Source of the DNA: Mycolicibacterium fortuitum subsp. fortuitum
GTDB taxonomy: Bacteria > Actinomycetota > Actinomycetes > Mycobacteriales > Mycobacteriaceae
DNA: 64,000 nt
NCBI RefSeq assembly: GCF_022179545.1
Contig: NZ_AP025518.1
Coordinates: 6,324,001-6,388,000, forward strand
Reading direction: 5' to 3'
The position numbers were made by a program, and so were the translations under genes. Below the pieces are notes generated by a model that saw only the letters and a list, made by a program, of their open reading frames with translations, did no database searches and was not told the DNA's origin. Each line of letters begins with the position of its first letter. The first letter of the stretch is position 1. Positions 24,201 to 31,793 of the stretch are shown in pieces.

Positions 24201-24374
24201 GCCGGGGCGCAACCGCTCGAGGACGTCGGCGATCGCGTCCTTGCTCAACAGCATGCCGCCAAGAACCGCCTGCTCGGCTGCCATGTCCTGCGGCGGCTGC
24301 CGGCCGAAGTCCTCCCCAGGCGGAGGGCCATCCATCTCCGAATCCGGATGCCCCAGGTCGTCCACCACCGCCAC
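21300..24374 (-). CDS. dnaB: Replicative DNA helicase DnaB with two inteins
   Basis: 1024-residue precursor from GTG 24372-24374 (GGGGAGTCC upstream). Once both inteins are removed the helicase is about 461 residues, normal for DnaB. The N-terminal domain (PQDMAAEQAVLGGMLLS) is followed by RecA-like helicase motifs: Walker A ARPGVGK/ST, split after Lys235 by intein 1; Walker B LVVVDYMQLM; and SQLNRGPEQR. The DLRESG/SLEQDAD site is split by intein 2 (residues 541-965). Both insertion points are catalytic, so helicase activity depends on splicing. DnaB unwinds DNA as a hexamer at the replication fork. Numbers shift by 11 if the longer GTG start is used. Confidence 0.97.
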   Translation of the reverse strand: MAVVDDLGHPDSEMDGPPPGEDFGRQPPQDMAAEQAVLGGMLLSKDAIADVLERLRPGDFYRPAHQNVYDAILDLYGRGEPADAVTVAAELDRRGLLRRIGGAPYLHTLISTVPTAANAGFYAGIVAEKALLRRLVEAGTRVVQYGYAGADGADVTDVVDRAQAEIYDVTERRASEDFVALEDLLQPTMDEIDAIASQGGIARGVPTGFTEFDEITNGLHPGQMIIIAARPGVGKALALDTPLPTPTGWTSMGDVGVGDHLLGPDGEPTRVVAATEVMLGRPCFEVEFSDGTVIVADAQHQWPTGDGIRTTTQLRPGLHTIAAPTCRGGAAVLAPVSQVAAVRRLPSVPVRCVEVDNAAHLYLAGPAMVPTHNSTLGLDFMRSCSIKHRMASVIFSLEMSKSEIVMRLLSAEAKIKLADMRSGRMSDDDWTKLARRMSEISEAPLYIDDSPNLTMMEIRAKGRRLAQKADLKLVVVDYMQLMSSGKKYESRQQEVSDFSRSLKLMAKELEVPVIAISQLNRGPEQRTDKRPQVSDLRESGCMTANTRILRADNGAEVTFGELMATGERPLVWSLDEHKNMVARPMTNVFYSGHKEVFKLRLASGREVEATANHPFMTIDGWVPLGELAVGDRLATPRRIPEPVHTERMHDSEVVMLAHMIGDGSCVKRQPIRYASVDEANLVAVEISALHFGVTAVRDDYPAAGVTTLRLPAPYRLTHGKRNPIAAWLDRLGLFGKRSYEKFVPKEVFALPDDQVALFLRHLWATDGSVRWDAKAGQARIYYATSSRRLADDVTQLLLRVGVHARIKRAKKPGYRDCWHVLIYGWDNQRRFVAHVGVNGERGIKAREVLAHLEDAKCNPNLDTVPKEVWQQVKSALSREGMTHRQFAAAMGTKFCGSTMWKHAPSRSRLHRAAAVLNDPELHHLALNDVFWDEIVEITSIGEHDVYDGTVPGTSNFVAQGITAHNSLEQDADMVLLLHRPDAIDREDPRGGEADIILGKHRNGPTANITVAHQLHFSRFTNMAR
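21480..22754 (-). mobile_element. Full intein in DnaB with LAGLIDADG homing endonuclease
   Basis: 425 residues (541-965) between DLRESG and SLEQDAD. It starts CMTANTRILRADNG (Cys1), has the block B TANHPF, two endonuclease signatures (LAHMIGDGS near 656-664 and LWATDGSV near 762-769), and ends VAQGITAHN with Ser+1. This is a standard class 1 intein that can spread by homing into intein-less dnaB alleles. All splicing residues appear intact. Confidence 0.93.
23256..23669 (-). other. Mini-intein in the DnaB P-loop, class 3 type (Ala1)
   Basis: 138 residues (236-373 of the precursor) between ARPGVGK and STLGLDF. It starts ALALDTPLPTPTGW with Ala, not Cys or Ser, at position 1, and ends VPTHN before Ser+1. 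Lacking an N-terminal nucleophile, it shows the WCT set that defines class 3 inteins: Trp302 in AQHQW, Cys352 in VRCVEVD and Thr371 in PTHN. No endonuclease domain. Splicing would start by attack of Cys352 on the N-terminal scissile bond. Confidence 0.88.
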
Positions 24375-24887
24375 GGACTCCCCACCCCCTTCCGAGACCC
24401 GCCTCACGACAGGTTCGAACGTTTATTCGAAATGGCACTGCAACTGTAGAACAGGGCCCCGACAAGCTCATGACGGCGCTGCGACGCATCACGGTAGACG
24501 GTTGCTGGCACCCGCGGAAACCGCCCCTGTTGATGGACCTGTGGATGGCATGGGGATAGGTCTCGGTCGCGGTGTTGAGCCTCTGGGGAGAACCTGTGGA
24601 TCATTCCTGCGCGATCTGTTGTTTTACCAGGTCAGAGTCCCATAGAGGTTGTCAGTAATTGTGTATGGAAAGTTCTTCGGCGTGTCGTGCCGGGTTGCCG
24701 TCCCGGGCGTGTTGTGTTGCGCACAGGGACCGCCCGGGTTAACACCGAGTTAGGTTCGCTGTCCAGAGTTTCCCGCAAAGAGTTCGCCAGAGACACAGCA
24801 ACGCCCGGGTGGAAACCTCTACAGGTCTCCACCCGGGCGATTGAGTGCCGGCGGAATGACTCCGCTACGGATTACTCCGCAACTGGA
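24375..24887. other. dnaB-rplI intergenic region
   Basis: 513 bases with no gene. It must hold the dnaB promoter. Two CTGTGGAT sequences (24539-24546 and 24594-24601) resemble imperfect DnaA boxes. Closer to rplI are a strong hairpin (24802-24839) and a three-copy 16-base tandem repeat (24853-24900). Confidence 0.7.
24802..24839 (-). terminator. Hairpin terminator of the rpsF-ssb-rpsR-rplI operon
   Basis: A perfect 12-bp stem (CGCCCGGGTGGA / TCCACCCGGGCG) encloses an ACCT...AGGT inner pairing; it lies 49 bases past the rplI stop. No long U-tract follows, which is normal for mycobacterial terminators. Confidence 0.75.
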
Positions 24888-24900
24888 TTACTCCGCAACA
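24853..24900. repeat. Three tandem 16-base units at the rplI 3' end
   Basis: Three adjacent 16-base copies, of the form GGATTACTCCGCAACT, differ at a few positions. The copy nearest rplI contains its last codons and stop; the others extend into the spacer. It looks like slippage duplication of the gene end. Confidence 0.75.
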
Positions 24901-25343
24901 ACGTTGAGCGACACCTTGGCTTCCACCCCGGTGTGCAGCTTGACGGTCACCGGATGCGTGCCGACGGACTTGATGTGCGCCTTGGGCAGCTGCACCGTGC
25001 GCTTGTCCAGGTTCGGGCCGCCGGCCTTCTTGATCACGGCCACGACGTCAGCCGCGGTCACGGAACCGAACAGCTTGCCGGTGTCGGCAGCGGCGTGAAC
25101 CGGCAGCGAAACCTCGCCCAGGTTCTCCAGAGCGGTCTTGAGCTCGTTGGCGTGCTCGACACCCCGGATGGTCTTGGCCTCGCGCGCCCGACGGATTTCC
25201 TCGGCCTGGCGCTCGGCACCGCGGGAGGCCACGATGGCCAGGCCGCGGGGCAGCAGGTAGTTACGGCCGTAGCCGTCCTTTACCTCGACGGCGTCGCCGG
25301 CGACACCCAGGTGCTCCACCTCAGCAGTGAGAATCAGCTTCAT
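24888..25343 (-). CDS. rplI: 50S ribosomal protein bL9
   Basis: 151 residues ([36 protein letters not shown]). The N-terminal rRNA-binding domain with the invariant [13 protein letters not shown] is joined by a long helix to the C-terminal domain ([21 protein letters not shown]). It binds 23S rRNA near the L1 stalk and affects reading-frame maintenance. Last gene of the operon, 11 bases after rpsR. Confidence 0.98.
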   Translation of the reverse strand: MKLILTAEVEHLGVAGDAVEVKDGYGRNYLLPRGLAIVASRGAERQAEEIRRAREAKTIRGVEHANELKTALENLGEVSLPVHAAADTGKLFGSVTAADVVAVIKKAGGPNLDKRTVQLPKAHIKSVGTHPVTVKLHTGVEAKVSLNVVAE

Positions 25344-25354
25344 TGGTCTATCCC

Positions 25355-25615
25355 CTACCGCGTCGACGAGCCGAACGGCAGCAGAGCCACCTCGCGGGCA
25401 TTCTTGACCGCGATGGCGACATCGCGCTGGTGCTGGACGCAGTTGCCGGTCACCCGACGGGCACGGATCTTGCCGCGCTCGCTGATGTAGGTGCGCAGCA
25501 GCGCAGTGTCCTTGTAGTCGATGACCTGCCCCTTACCCTTCTTGGAGCAGAACACGCACTTACGAGTCTTGACCGGCTTTTCCGGTGCCGGCCGTCGCTT
25601 TGTGGACTTGGCCAT
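25355..25615 (-). CDS. rpsR: 30S ribosomal protein bS18
   Basis: 86 residues. It carries [17 protein letters not shown] and [13 protein letters not shown], so it is the Cys-containing zinc-binding (C+) form, unlike the Cys-free zinc-independent paralogue many mycobacteria also encode. It pairs with bS6 on the 30S platform. The 38-base gap to ssb contains an unusually AT-rich run (A7T4) in this GC-rich genome, followed by AAGGAAG as ribosome site. Confidence 0.97.
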   Translation of the reverse strand: MAKSTKRRPAPEKPVKTRKCVFCSKKGKGQVIDYKDTALLRTYISERGKIRARRVTGNCVQHQRDVAIAVKNAREVALLPFGSSTR

Positions 25616-25653
25616 TGGTTATCTCTTCCTTGCAAAAAAATTTTCGTTGTTGA

Positions 25654-26154
25654 TCAGAACGGCGGCTCGTCGTCGGCCCCGCTGAAGGAACCCGACGCCG
25701 GTGCACTGCCCCACGGATCGTCCTTGGGCTCGGCCGGGCGCGAACCACCGCCGCCACCACCGCCGAAGCCGCCACCACCGCCGCCGCTACGGCTGGCCTT
25801 GTTGACCTTGGCCGTGGCGTAGCGCAGGGACGGACCGATCTCGTCGACCTCGACCTCGACAACGGTGCGCTTCTCACCCTCGCGGGTTTCGAAGGAACGT
25901 TGCTTGAGCCGACCGGTGACAATCACCCGCGAACCCCGAGTGAGGCTCTCGGCCACGTTCTCGGCAGCCTCACGCCAGATGTTGCACCGCAGGAACAGCG
26001 CCTCGCCGTCCTTCCACTCGTTGCTCTGCCGGTCGAACATTCGCGGCGTCGAAGCAACGGTGAAGTTGGCGACGGCTGCGCCGGACGGAGTGAAACGCAG
26101 TTCCGGGTCAGCAGTCAGGTTTCCGACAACTGTGATGGTGGTGTCACCAGCCAC
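25654..26154 (-). CDS. ssb: Single-stranded DNA-binding protein
   Basis: 166 residues from GTG 26154 with AGGAGG upstream. The OB-fold reads [38 protein letters not shown] through [40 protein letters not shown] Gly-rich linker (about 120-145) and the acidic tip SGADDEPPF follow; the tip docks partner proteins such as helicases and polymerase subunits. It protects ssDNA during replication and repair. Located between rpsF and rpsR as usual in mycobacteria. Confidence 0.98.
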   Translation of the reverse strand: MAGDTTITVVGNLTADPELRFTPSGAAVANFTVASTPRMFDRQSNEWKDGEALFLRCNIWREAAENVAESLTRGSRVIVTGRLKQRSFETREGEKRTVVEVEVDEIGPSLRYATAKVNKASRSGGGGGGFGGGGGGGSRPAEPKDDPWGSAPASGSFSGADDEPPF

Positions 26155-26223
26155 GAGATCCTCCTGGGATAGGCAAGTCCGTTTGCGCGAAGCCTACGTA
26201 GCCCCGCCGACGACTGACAGCCT

Positions 26224-26514
26224 TTAGTGCTTGTCGGTCCGCATCACCTTGGTCCGCAGCACGGACTCGTTCAGGTTGAGCTGACGGTCGAGCTCGGACA
26301 CGGTGGCCGGTTCAGCCTTGACGTCGACGACGGCGTAGATGCCCTCGGCGTGCTTGGCGATCTCGTAGGCCAGCCGGCGACGGCCCCAGATGTCGACCTT
26401 GTCGACACTGCCGCCGTCCTTGCGGACGACGTTCAGGAACGTCTCCAGCGAGGGAGCTACGGTGCGCTCGTCAAGTGTGGGGTCGAGAATGACCATGATT
26501 TCGTATGGACGCAT
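26224..26514 (-). CDS. rpsF: 30S ribosomal protein bS6
   Basis: 96 residues from ATG 26512-26514, with a full AGGAGGTGAT ribosome site 9 bases upstream of it. [19 protein letters not shown] and [50 protein letters not shown] are typical bS6 text. It binds bS18 and the 16S platform. First gene of rpsF-ssb-rpsR-rplI; its leader folds into a structure that may be bound by the S6:S18 complex. Confidence 0.98.
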   Translation of the reverse strand: MRPYEIMVILDPTLDERTVAPSLETFLNVVRKDGGSVDKVDIWGRRRLAYEIAKHAEGIYAVVDVKAEPATVSELDRQLNLNESVLRTKVMRTDKH

Positions 26515-26519
26515 TAGAA

Positions 26520-26575
26520 CCTCATCACCTCCTATGGTCGTGTACGGCCACGGCGGATTCCGTGGCAGGAGGGTC
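26520..26575 (-). promoter_or_regulatory. rpsF leader: S6:S18-type hairpin that can mask the ribosome site
   Basis: On the mRNA strand a GCCACGG / CCGUGGC stem encloses the loop AAUCCG, which contains the CCG triplet typical of S6:S18 leader motifs. Flanking it, CCUCCU (26567-26572) is fully complementary to the AGGAGG ribosome site (26527-26532). The leader can therefore fold to hide the start region. S6:S18 autoregulation is known in bacteria; its use here is inferred. Confidence 0.6.
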
Positions 26576-26670
26576 GCCTGCGTCGGCAACCGGGTTAGGC
26601 TACCGGAAAAGGCCCTGATCTGCGAAATCGGTAGAGTTGGGCGGTTCAACGTCAAGGATCGAGGGGATCT

Positions 26671-27324
26671 GTGACCTATCCCAATTCGCCATTCGGTCAG
26701 GGGTTTCCCGGCCAGCCCGGTGATCAGCAGCCGCTGTACACACAACAACCGCCGCCACCGATACTGGGCCAGCCCGGCTATCCCGGGCAGCAGCCTCCAG
26801 CACAGGCACCCGGGGAACCCAGCGGGGTGACGGGAACGATCGCCGCTGTCCTTGCCGGGTTGGGCGGAGTGGTCGGGCTGGGCAGCGGAGCAATCACCGG
26901 CTTCCATGCCTTCGCTCTGCACGACCTCATGAACATCAGCGGCGGAACCTACGCCATCGTGATCGTTGGGGCCGTGATCAGCGCCGCGTTCGGCCTGCCC
27001 CTGCTCATCGGGGCAATACTGCTGTTCCAAGCAAAGATCATAGGGCGCTGGCTCGTGGTGGGCGGCTGCGCCGGCGCCATCGCCAGCGTCCTGTTCGCCT
27101 TGGTTGTCGATACGGCGATCAGGAGCGACTACCCCGGGTATCCCGGCGCCACGACTCCGGTCTCGTTGGTGTCGCTCATCTTCCCGATCGCCACACTCGT
27201 GTTGGCTTTGGTGCCGTCCACGGCCGCGTGGATCGAGGCGAAGCAGAATCCCGCTGCAGCACAGCCCTACCCACAGAATCCGGTTGCGCCCCAGCCCTAC
27301 CCGCAGTACCCGGGCTGGGGTTGA
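26671..27324 (+). CDS. Pro/Gln-tailed multi-span membrane protein, paralogue 1 of 5
   Basis: 217 residues from GTG 26671 (GAGGGGATCT upstream). The first 50 residues are a disordered Pro/Gln/Gly/Tyr-rich tail ([20 protein letters not shown]). Four membrane segments follow: [67 protein letters not shown], and [20 protein letters not shown]. It ends with a Pro/Gln repeat ([19 protein letters not shown]). Shared marks of the array are the [13 protein letters not shown] motif and [14 protein letters not shown]. Divergent from rpsF. Function unknown. Confidence 0.85.
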   Translation: MTYPNSPFGQGFPGQPGDQQPLYTQQPPPPILGQPGYPGQQPPAQAPGEPSGVTGTIAAVLAGLGGVVGLGSGAITGFHAFALHDLMNISGGTYAIVIVGAVISAAFGLPLLIGAILLFQAKIIGRWLVVGGCAGAIASVLFALVVDTAIRSDYPGYPGATTPVSLVSLIFPIATLVLALVPSTAAWIEAKQNPAAAQPYPQNPVAPQPYPQYPGWG

Positions 27325-27412
27325 GCCGCAGGCCGGGCTACGCCAAAGCCGCTCTGAGCGACCCGAACCGGAATATGGTGAGCCTGTCGAACTTCGAGGA
27401 TCGGGGCCAGCC

Positions 27413-28054
27413 GTGACGTATCCCAACGGGCCTTACAGCCACGGCGTTCCCGGTCAGCCCAGCTATCCGCAGCAACCGGGCTACCCCCAACAACCCGCCT
27501 ATGCGCCTCAGCCCGGCTATCCCCAGCCCGGCTATCCGCAGCAGCCCTATGGCCTGCCACCGATGCCCCCGCCTGCCCCGAGCGGGGCTACCGGCATCAT
27601 CGCGGGAGTGCTTGCCGGGCTCGGCTGTCTGGCGAACCTTGTCGGCGGCATCTTCATGGCGTTCGGGCTCTCAATATTGATCGGCGAATCCTCCGACGCG
27701 ACCGCGAGCGGGTGGGGAGCCCTGATCGCCATCACAGCGCTGAACATCCTTGCCGGGCTGTTGCTGCTGATCGGGACGGTGACGTTGTTGCTGCGCAAGA
27801 TGATCGGTCGCTGGCTCGTGGTCGCGGGTTGCGCGGTATCCATACTGAGCACCTTGGTGAACCTGACCCTGACCCCATCGACCATCGCGGGCTACGAGTA
27901 CGACCGCGGTGTAGGTGCTGACCTTGTCGGTGTCATATTCCCGATCGTGACGCTGGTGCTGGCATTGCTGCCGTCGACGGCTGCGTGGATCCGAGCTCGG
28001 CAGAATCCGATTGCACCGCAGCCTCATCCGCCTCATCCGCCGTATCCGCGCTGA
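27413..28054 (+). CDS. Pro/Gln-tailed multi-span membrane protein, paralogue 2 of 5
   Basis: 213 residues from GTG 27413. It has the longest Pro-Gln-Tyr repeat tail of the set (units like QQPGYPQ, residues 15-50), then four membrane segments with the conserved [12 protein letters not shown] and [14 protein letters not shown] elements. Closest to paralogue 1 in sequence. The 88-base gap to the previous gene and a repeated pre-start text (GAGGATCGGGG) suggest it arose by unit duplication with its own ribosome site. Confidence 0.85.
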   Translation: MTYPNGPYSHGVPGQPSYPQQPGYPQQPAYAPQPGYPQPGYPQQPYGLPPMPPPAPSGATGIIAGVLAGLGCLANLVGGIFMAFGLSILIGESSDATASGWGALIAITALNILAGLLLLIGTVTLLLRKMIGRWLVVAGCAVSILSTLVNLTLTPSTIAGYEYDRGVGADLVGVIFPIVTLVLALLPSTAAWIRARQNPIAPQPHPPHPPYPR

Positions 28055-28099
28055 TCTGGATACACCCGTGTCCGTCCACCACTCACGATCGGAGCAGCA

Positions 28100-28654
28100 G
28101 TGACCTCTCCCCCCGGATCCGAAGGTCAGCAACCCGCGTCCGCACCCGGCGAAACGCAGCTGGAAGAACCGACGGCCGCGCCGGGGAGTTCCACGAGCGG
28201 GACCACGGCGATCATCACCGCCGTCCTGGCCGGGATCGGCGCGCTGCTGACCCTCGGCAACGGCATCGCCGGCCTATCCGGACTCGTCGCGCTGTTCGGT
28301 GACGCGGGCCTGCGAACCCTGGCCCTCAGAACCCCTGGCCCCCTGGCGCTGACGGTGCTGGCGACCCTGCTGAGCGTCGCCTGCGGGCTCTTGCTCCTGG
28401 CGGGCACAGTGGCGCTGTTGCGAGGCCGAATGATCGGCCGCCGGCTCATCGTCGGCGGCTGCGGGCTGATCATCCTCGGCAGCCTGATCAGCCTCGGGCT
28501 GAACCTCGCGACGACGGCTCGCTCCGGGTCCTACGGCATCAGCGGGCTGGCGATCCTGAGTCTGGTGCTGCCGGTAGCCACCCTCGTGCTGGCACTGCTC
28601 CCGTCGACGACGAACTGGCTCCTGGCCAAGCAGGATCCGGTCACAGCTATCTAG
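28100..28654 (+). CDS. Multi-span membrane protein, paralogue 3 of 5 (short tail)
   Basis: 184 residues from GTG 28100 (GGAGCAGCA upstream). The N-terminal tail is only about 35 residues and is Glu/Thr/Ser-rich rather than Gln/Tyr-rich. The four membrane segments, RMIGRRLIVGGCG and LALLPSTTNWLLAKQDP keep the array pattern. It lacks the C-terminal Pro tail. 45 bases after paralogue 2. Function unknown. Confidence 0.82.
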   Translation: MTSPPGSEGQQPASAPGETQLEEPTAAPGSSTSGTTAIITAVLAGIGALLTLGNGIAGLSGLVALFGDAGLRTLALRTPGPLALTVLATLLSVACGLLLLAGTVALLRGRMIGRRLIVGGCGLIILGSLISLGLNLATTARSGSYGISGLAILSLVLPVATLVLALLPSTTNWLLAKQDPVTAI

Positions 28655-28736
28655 CCCAGGCATCGCCGGTGCCGGTTGGCCCTGCGCACGCGGGATACAG
28701 TGGGCCCGTCAACCATCGAGACTCCCGGGGGGATCT

Positions 28737-29336
28737 GTGACCTTTCCCAGTGGTCCCAACGATCAGGGGTTCTCGGAACAACCGGACTTTTCCCAACAGC
28801 CCGTTTTCCAGACCCCGCCGCCGGTCTTTTCGCATCAGCCCGGGTTCGGTCAACCCAGCTACCCGACCGCCCATCAGCCGGTACCGCCACGCGCCCCGAG
28901 CGCTGCCACCGGCATCATCGCCGCCGTCCTGGCGCTACTGGGCGGACTGGCCGGCCTCGTGCTGGGCGTCCTGATCATGGCCGCGGTGATCAGCAAGCAT
29001 CGCTCCGAGGCGCCACCTGCCATCGTTGCGCTGTTGTGCATCACCTCCGGACTCGCGCTCCTTATCGGGGCGATACAGCTGTGGCGGCACAAACCGATCA
29101 GCCGCGGGATCATCGCCGGCGGGTGCGCCGCGATCATGCTGGCCGGTGCGCTCTTCCTGATCGAAGGATTCACCAACACTGAACCCAGCGCCGCCGCCAT
29201 CGTCACAATCGCCCTGCTGGACTTCATCTTCCCGATTGTGACGCTGGTCCTGACGATGCTCCCGTCGACGAAAGCGTGGATCGAGGCGAAGCAGAATCCG
29301 ATTGCTCCCCAGTACTATCCGCCGTACCAGCATTGA
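28737..29336 (+). CDS. Pro/Gln-tailed multi-span membrane protein, paralogue 4 of 5
   Basis: 199 residues from GTG 28737 with CCGGGGGGATCT upstream, almost the same pre-start text as paralogue 1. The tail (MTFPSGPNDQGFSEQPDFSQ and following, to about 55) is Pro/Gln/Phe-rich. Four membrane segments carry KPISRGIIAGGCA and the end [15 protein letters not shown], then a short Pro/Tyr tail. Function unknown. Confidence 0.83.
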   Translation: MTFPSGPNDQGFSEQPDFSQQPVFQTPPPVFSHQPGFGQPSYPTAHQPVPPRAPSAATGIIAAVLALLGGLAGLVLGVLIMAAVISKHRSEAPPAIVALLCITSGLALLIGAIQLWRHKPISRGIIAGGCAAIMLAGALFLIEGFTNTEPSAAAIVTIALLDFIFPIVTLVLTMLPSTKAWIEAKQNPIAPQYYPPYQH

Positions 29337-29395
29337 AATGGCGTGAGTCTCATGCTGATTGCCAACCGCTCCGACTCGGACTTCGTGGAGGTGCT

Positions 29396-30079
29396 GTGAA
29401 CTATCCGTACGGGCCCTATCAGTCGGGGTCCGGTGGCCAGCCCGACTTCACACAACAGCCCGCCGGATTCCCATACCACGGCGGTTTTCCGCAGCCTGGC
29501 CAGCCGCCGATCCTCAACGCCCAGCCCGGCCAGCCGCAACCGGGGCCAACGGCGCCGACCACCGGTAAGACCGGGATCGCCGCCGCCGCCCTGGCGGGCG
29601 TGGCCGCTGTGGCGATGTTCGTTCTCCTCCTGGTCTCGGTGATCGCAATGCTGGTCGATTTCGGCAACGGCCGGCAGGACCTCGGCGAGACGTTGGGCAC
29701 GATCGTCGGCAACGTTCTGGTGTACGGCGGCTACGGAATACTCTGGCTGTTCGGCTCGATAAAGCTGTACAAGCCGAGGCGGGCCGGCCGCCTGATGGTC
29801 ATCGTCGCGTCCGTGCTCGCCGTGACCATCGCCGTCATCGGCATTGCTGCCACCTACACCGACGCGACGCGCGATGGCCACCCCGCCTTTTTCGTGATGT
29901 GGATTGTGGCGCTGCTCTACATGCTCACCACCCTGGTACTGGCCATACTGCCGGCTACCGGTACCTGGATCCGGGCGAACGCGGCTCCGTCTACACCTCA
30001 GGAATCGGCGCCTCCGCCGGTTTCACCGTTTCAGGGGTACCCGACGCAAAACCCTGGATACCCACCACATCACGGCTGA
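29396..30079 (+). CDS. Pro/Gln-tailed multi-span membrane protein, paralogue 5 of 5
   Basis: 227 residues from GTG 29396 (GTGGAGGTGCT upstream). It is the most diverged member: tail VNYPYGPYQSGSGGQPDFTQ, four membrane segments, the GRLMVIVASV element in place of GRWLVVGGC, and LAILPATGTWIRANAAPSTP near the end, followed by a Pro/Tyr tail. It is convergent with the GT87 gene (55-base gap), which closes the array. Confidence 0.82.
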   Translation: MNYPYGPYQSGSGGQPDFTQQPAGFPYHGGFPQPGQPPILNAQPGQPQPGPTAPTTGKTGIAAAALAGVAAVAMFVLLLVSVIAMLVDFGNGRQDLGETLGTIVGNVLVYGGYGILWLFGSIKLYKPRRAGRLMVIVASVLAVTIAVIGIAATYTDATRDGHPAFFVMWIVALLYMLTTLVLAILPATGTWIRANAAPSTPQESAPPPVSPFQGYPTQNPGYPPHHG

Positions 30080-30134
30080 CTCCGTCCATGGGCACGCCCA
30101 GCGTGGCCGCCGGCACGAGCACGGTTCTGGCGTG

Positions 30135-31793
30135 TCAACCCGAGGCTGAGTCGACGAGCTCCGGCTCGGGGCCCGGTTTGGGCTCGATGCGCACGCGATC
30201 GGCCGAGGGACGCAGCCAGTCCGGAAGCAAGCGCGGTGGGTTGTCGGGCGCGCGGTCGAACACCCCACCCGTGGGATCGTCGATGCGCCCACCGTGACGG
30301 ACCAGATCCAGTTCCGGACGGTAGATCTGGCGAATAATCAACGCGCACAACACGATCACCGCGATATCGCGAAGCAACACGGTGGTGGTGAACCACTGCT
30401 CGGGCAGGCCCTTGTTCGCCTCGCCGTATAGATAGAGCATGCGCGGCACCCACACCAGGGCATCGATCGTCATCCACGCCAACAGGATTCGCCGATGCGG
30501 CAACGCCAACACGGCCAGCGGCACCAGCCACAACGAGAACTGCGGGCTCCACACCTTGTTGGTCAACAGGAATGCTGCGATCACCAGGAATGCCAGTTGC
30601 GCCAACCGCGGCCGCCGCGGCGCCGTCAGGGCGATGTAGCCGATGGCGATACAGCACGACGCGAACAACACCGCGGTGACGGTGTTGAGCACCGTCGGCG
30701 GCTGCCAGAAACCCAGATCCGGATCGAAGCCCTGCCAGTCGCTGAACGACTTCACCACGTTGTACAGCGAGTCCATGTCGTCGCCGCGACGGGTGTTGAG
30801 CCGGAAGAACTCTGACCATCCGCGCGGGAACAGCACCATGATCGGCAGGTTGATCACCAACCACGTGACAACCGCCGTCAGTGCCGTCTTGCCGACCTCC
30901 CGCAGCCGCCCGGTCCGCAACGCGAGCAGCACCAGCGGAACGAACAACAGCAGCGGATACAGCTTGGCCGCCACCCCGATACCGATCAACGCTCCGGCCC
31001 ACACCGGTTTTCGCCGGGACCACGCCAGCATCGCGCCTGCCGCAGAAGCCGTGGCAAGCGCGTCGAAGTTGGTGAACACCTGGAAGATCACGATCGGTGA
31101 GCCCGCCACCAGCGCCGCGTCCCAGACCCGCCGGCCGGCCATTCGAGAGGTGGCCCAGATGGTCGCCAGCCAGGCCAGCGCCAAACCGAACGCAGAGATG
31201 TTGAAGAACATCACCACTTCGGCGATGACGGGCACCGACACCAGCTTGGTCAGCGCGGTGTAGGTCTTGGCCAGCGACATCGACGCGTACTGGTAAAGCC
31301 CCGTCAGCACCGGGTATTCCATGTAGCGGATCGCCGGACTGCCGTCGTACTGCATACGGGGCTTGCCGGTGGCGTCGTTCTCGACCCAACTGGACTTGTA
31401 GGGAAACTTGCCCTGGTTCAACAACTCCGCGGTATAGAGCGGAACGGTGTCGGAGTAACACAGCTCGTAGTAGGCGCGGTTGTTCTCCCAGTTGGCCACC
31501 CGCTGGCCGGCTGTCCCGCTGCCGGTCGTCTGCAGGCACGCGGCCTTGGAGGTATAGCCCAAAGCCAGGAACACCACCGCGATCACGAACATCACCCGCA
31601 GTGGGGTCATGAACCGAGAGCGGCCGATCAACGCATGCCGGCCGACGGGTCCGCCAACGGTCTGCGACAGCGCCTCGGCCAGCCGGTCATTGCGGCTGGG
31701 GAGGTCGCGGTCGTCGGCGCTCCGCTGGTCTTCTGCCGGCGGAGCCGGCGAATCCAACCCGGCCGGCGGCGCCGGAGATACCCGGTCCGTCAC
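30135..31793 (-). CDS. GT87-type polyprenol-dependent mannosyltransferase-like membrane protein (Rv0051-like)
   Basis: 552 residues. An acidic cytoplasmic N-terminus (about 60 residues) precedes about ten membrane segments (first: LRVMFVIAVVFLALGYTSKA). The extracytoplasmic first loop has YYELCYSDTVPLYTAELLNQGKFPY, with the acidic text expected of a GT-C enzyme. GT87 enzymes move mannose or arabinose from polyprenyl-phosphate donors to envelope glycans; the acceptor here is unknown. Its GTG overlaps the ponA1 stop by four bases (GTGA), so the genes are translationally coupled. Confidence 0.85.
   Translation of the reverse strand: MTDRVSPAPPAGLDSPAPPAEDQRSADDRDLPSRNDRLAEALSQTVGGPVGRHALIGRSRFMTPLRVMFVIAVVFLALGYTSKAACLQTTGSGTAGQRVANWENNRAYYELCYSDTVPLYTAELLNQGKFPYKSSWVENDATGKPRMQYDGSPAIRYMEYPVLTGLYQYASMSLAKTYTALTKLVSVPVIAEVVMFFNISAFGLALAWLATIWATSRMAGRRVWDAALVAGSPIVIFQVFTNFDALATASAAGAMLAWSRRKPVWAGALIGIGVAAKLYPLLLFVPLVLLALRTGRLREVGKTALTAVVTWLVINLPIMVLFPRGWSEFFRLNTRRGDDMDSLYNVVKSFSDWQGFDPDLGFWQPPTVLNTVTAVLFASCCIAIGYIALTAPRRPRLAQLAFLVIAAFLLTNKVWSPQFSLWLVPLAVLALPHRRILLAWMTIDALVWVPRMLYLYGEANKGLPEQWFTTTVLLRDIAVIVLCALIIRQIYRPELDLVRHGGRIDDPTGGVFDRAPDNPPRLLPDWLRPSADRVRIEPKPGPEPELVDSASG

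Noticed and set aside
24538..24601. Two CTGTGGAT sequences as DnaA boxes before dnaB
   Set aside because: They match only part of the box and no cluster is present; could be chance.
29276..29395. N-terminal extension of paralogue 5
   Set aside because: It overlaps the end of paralogue 4 in another frame and lacks the tail pattern; GTG 29396 fits the array.
30070..31539. Long frame over the GT87 gene on the same strand
   Set aside because: Arg/Gly-rich shadow in another frame; the GT87 frame has membrane segments and family text.
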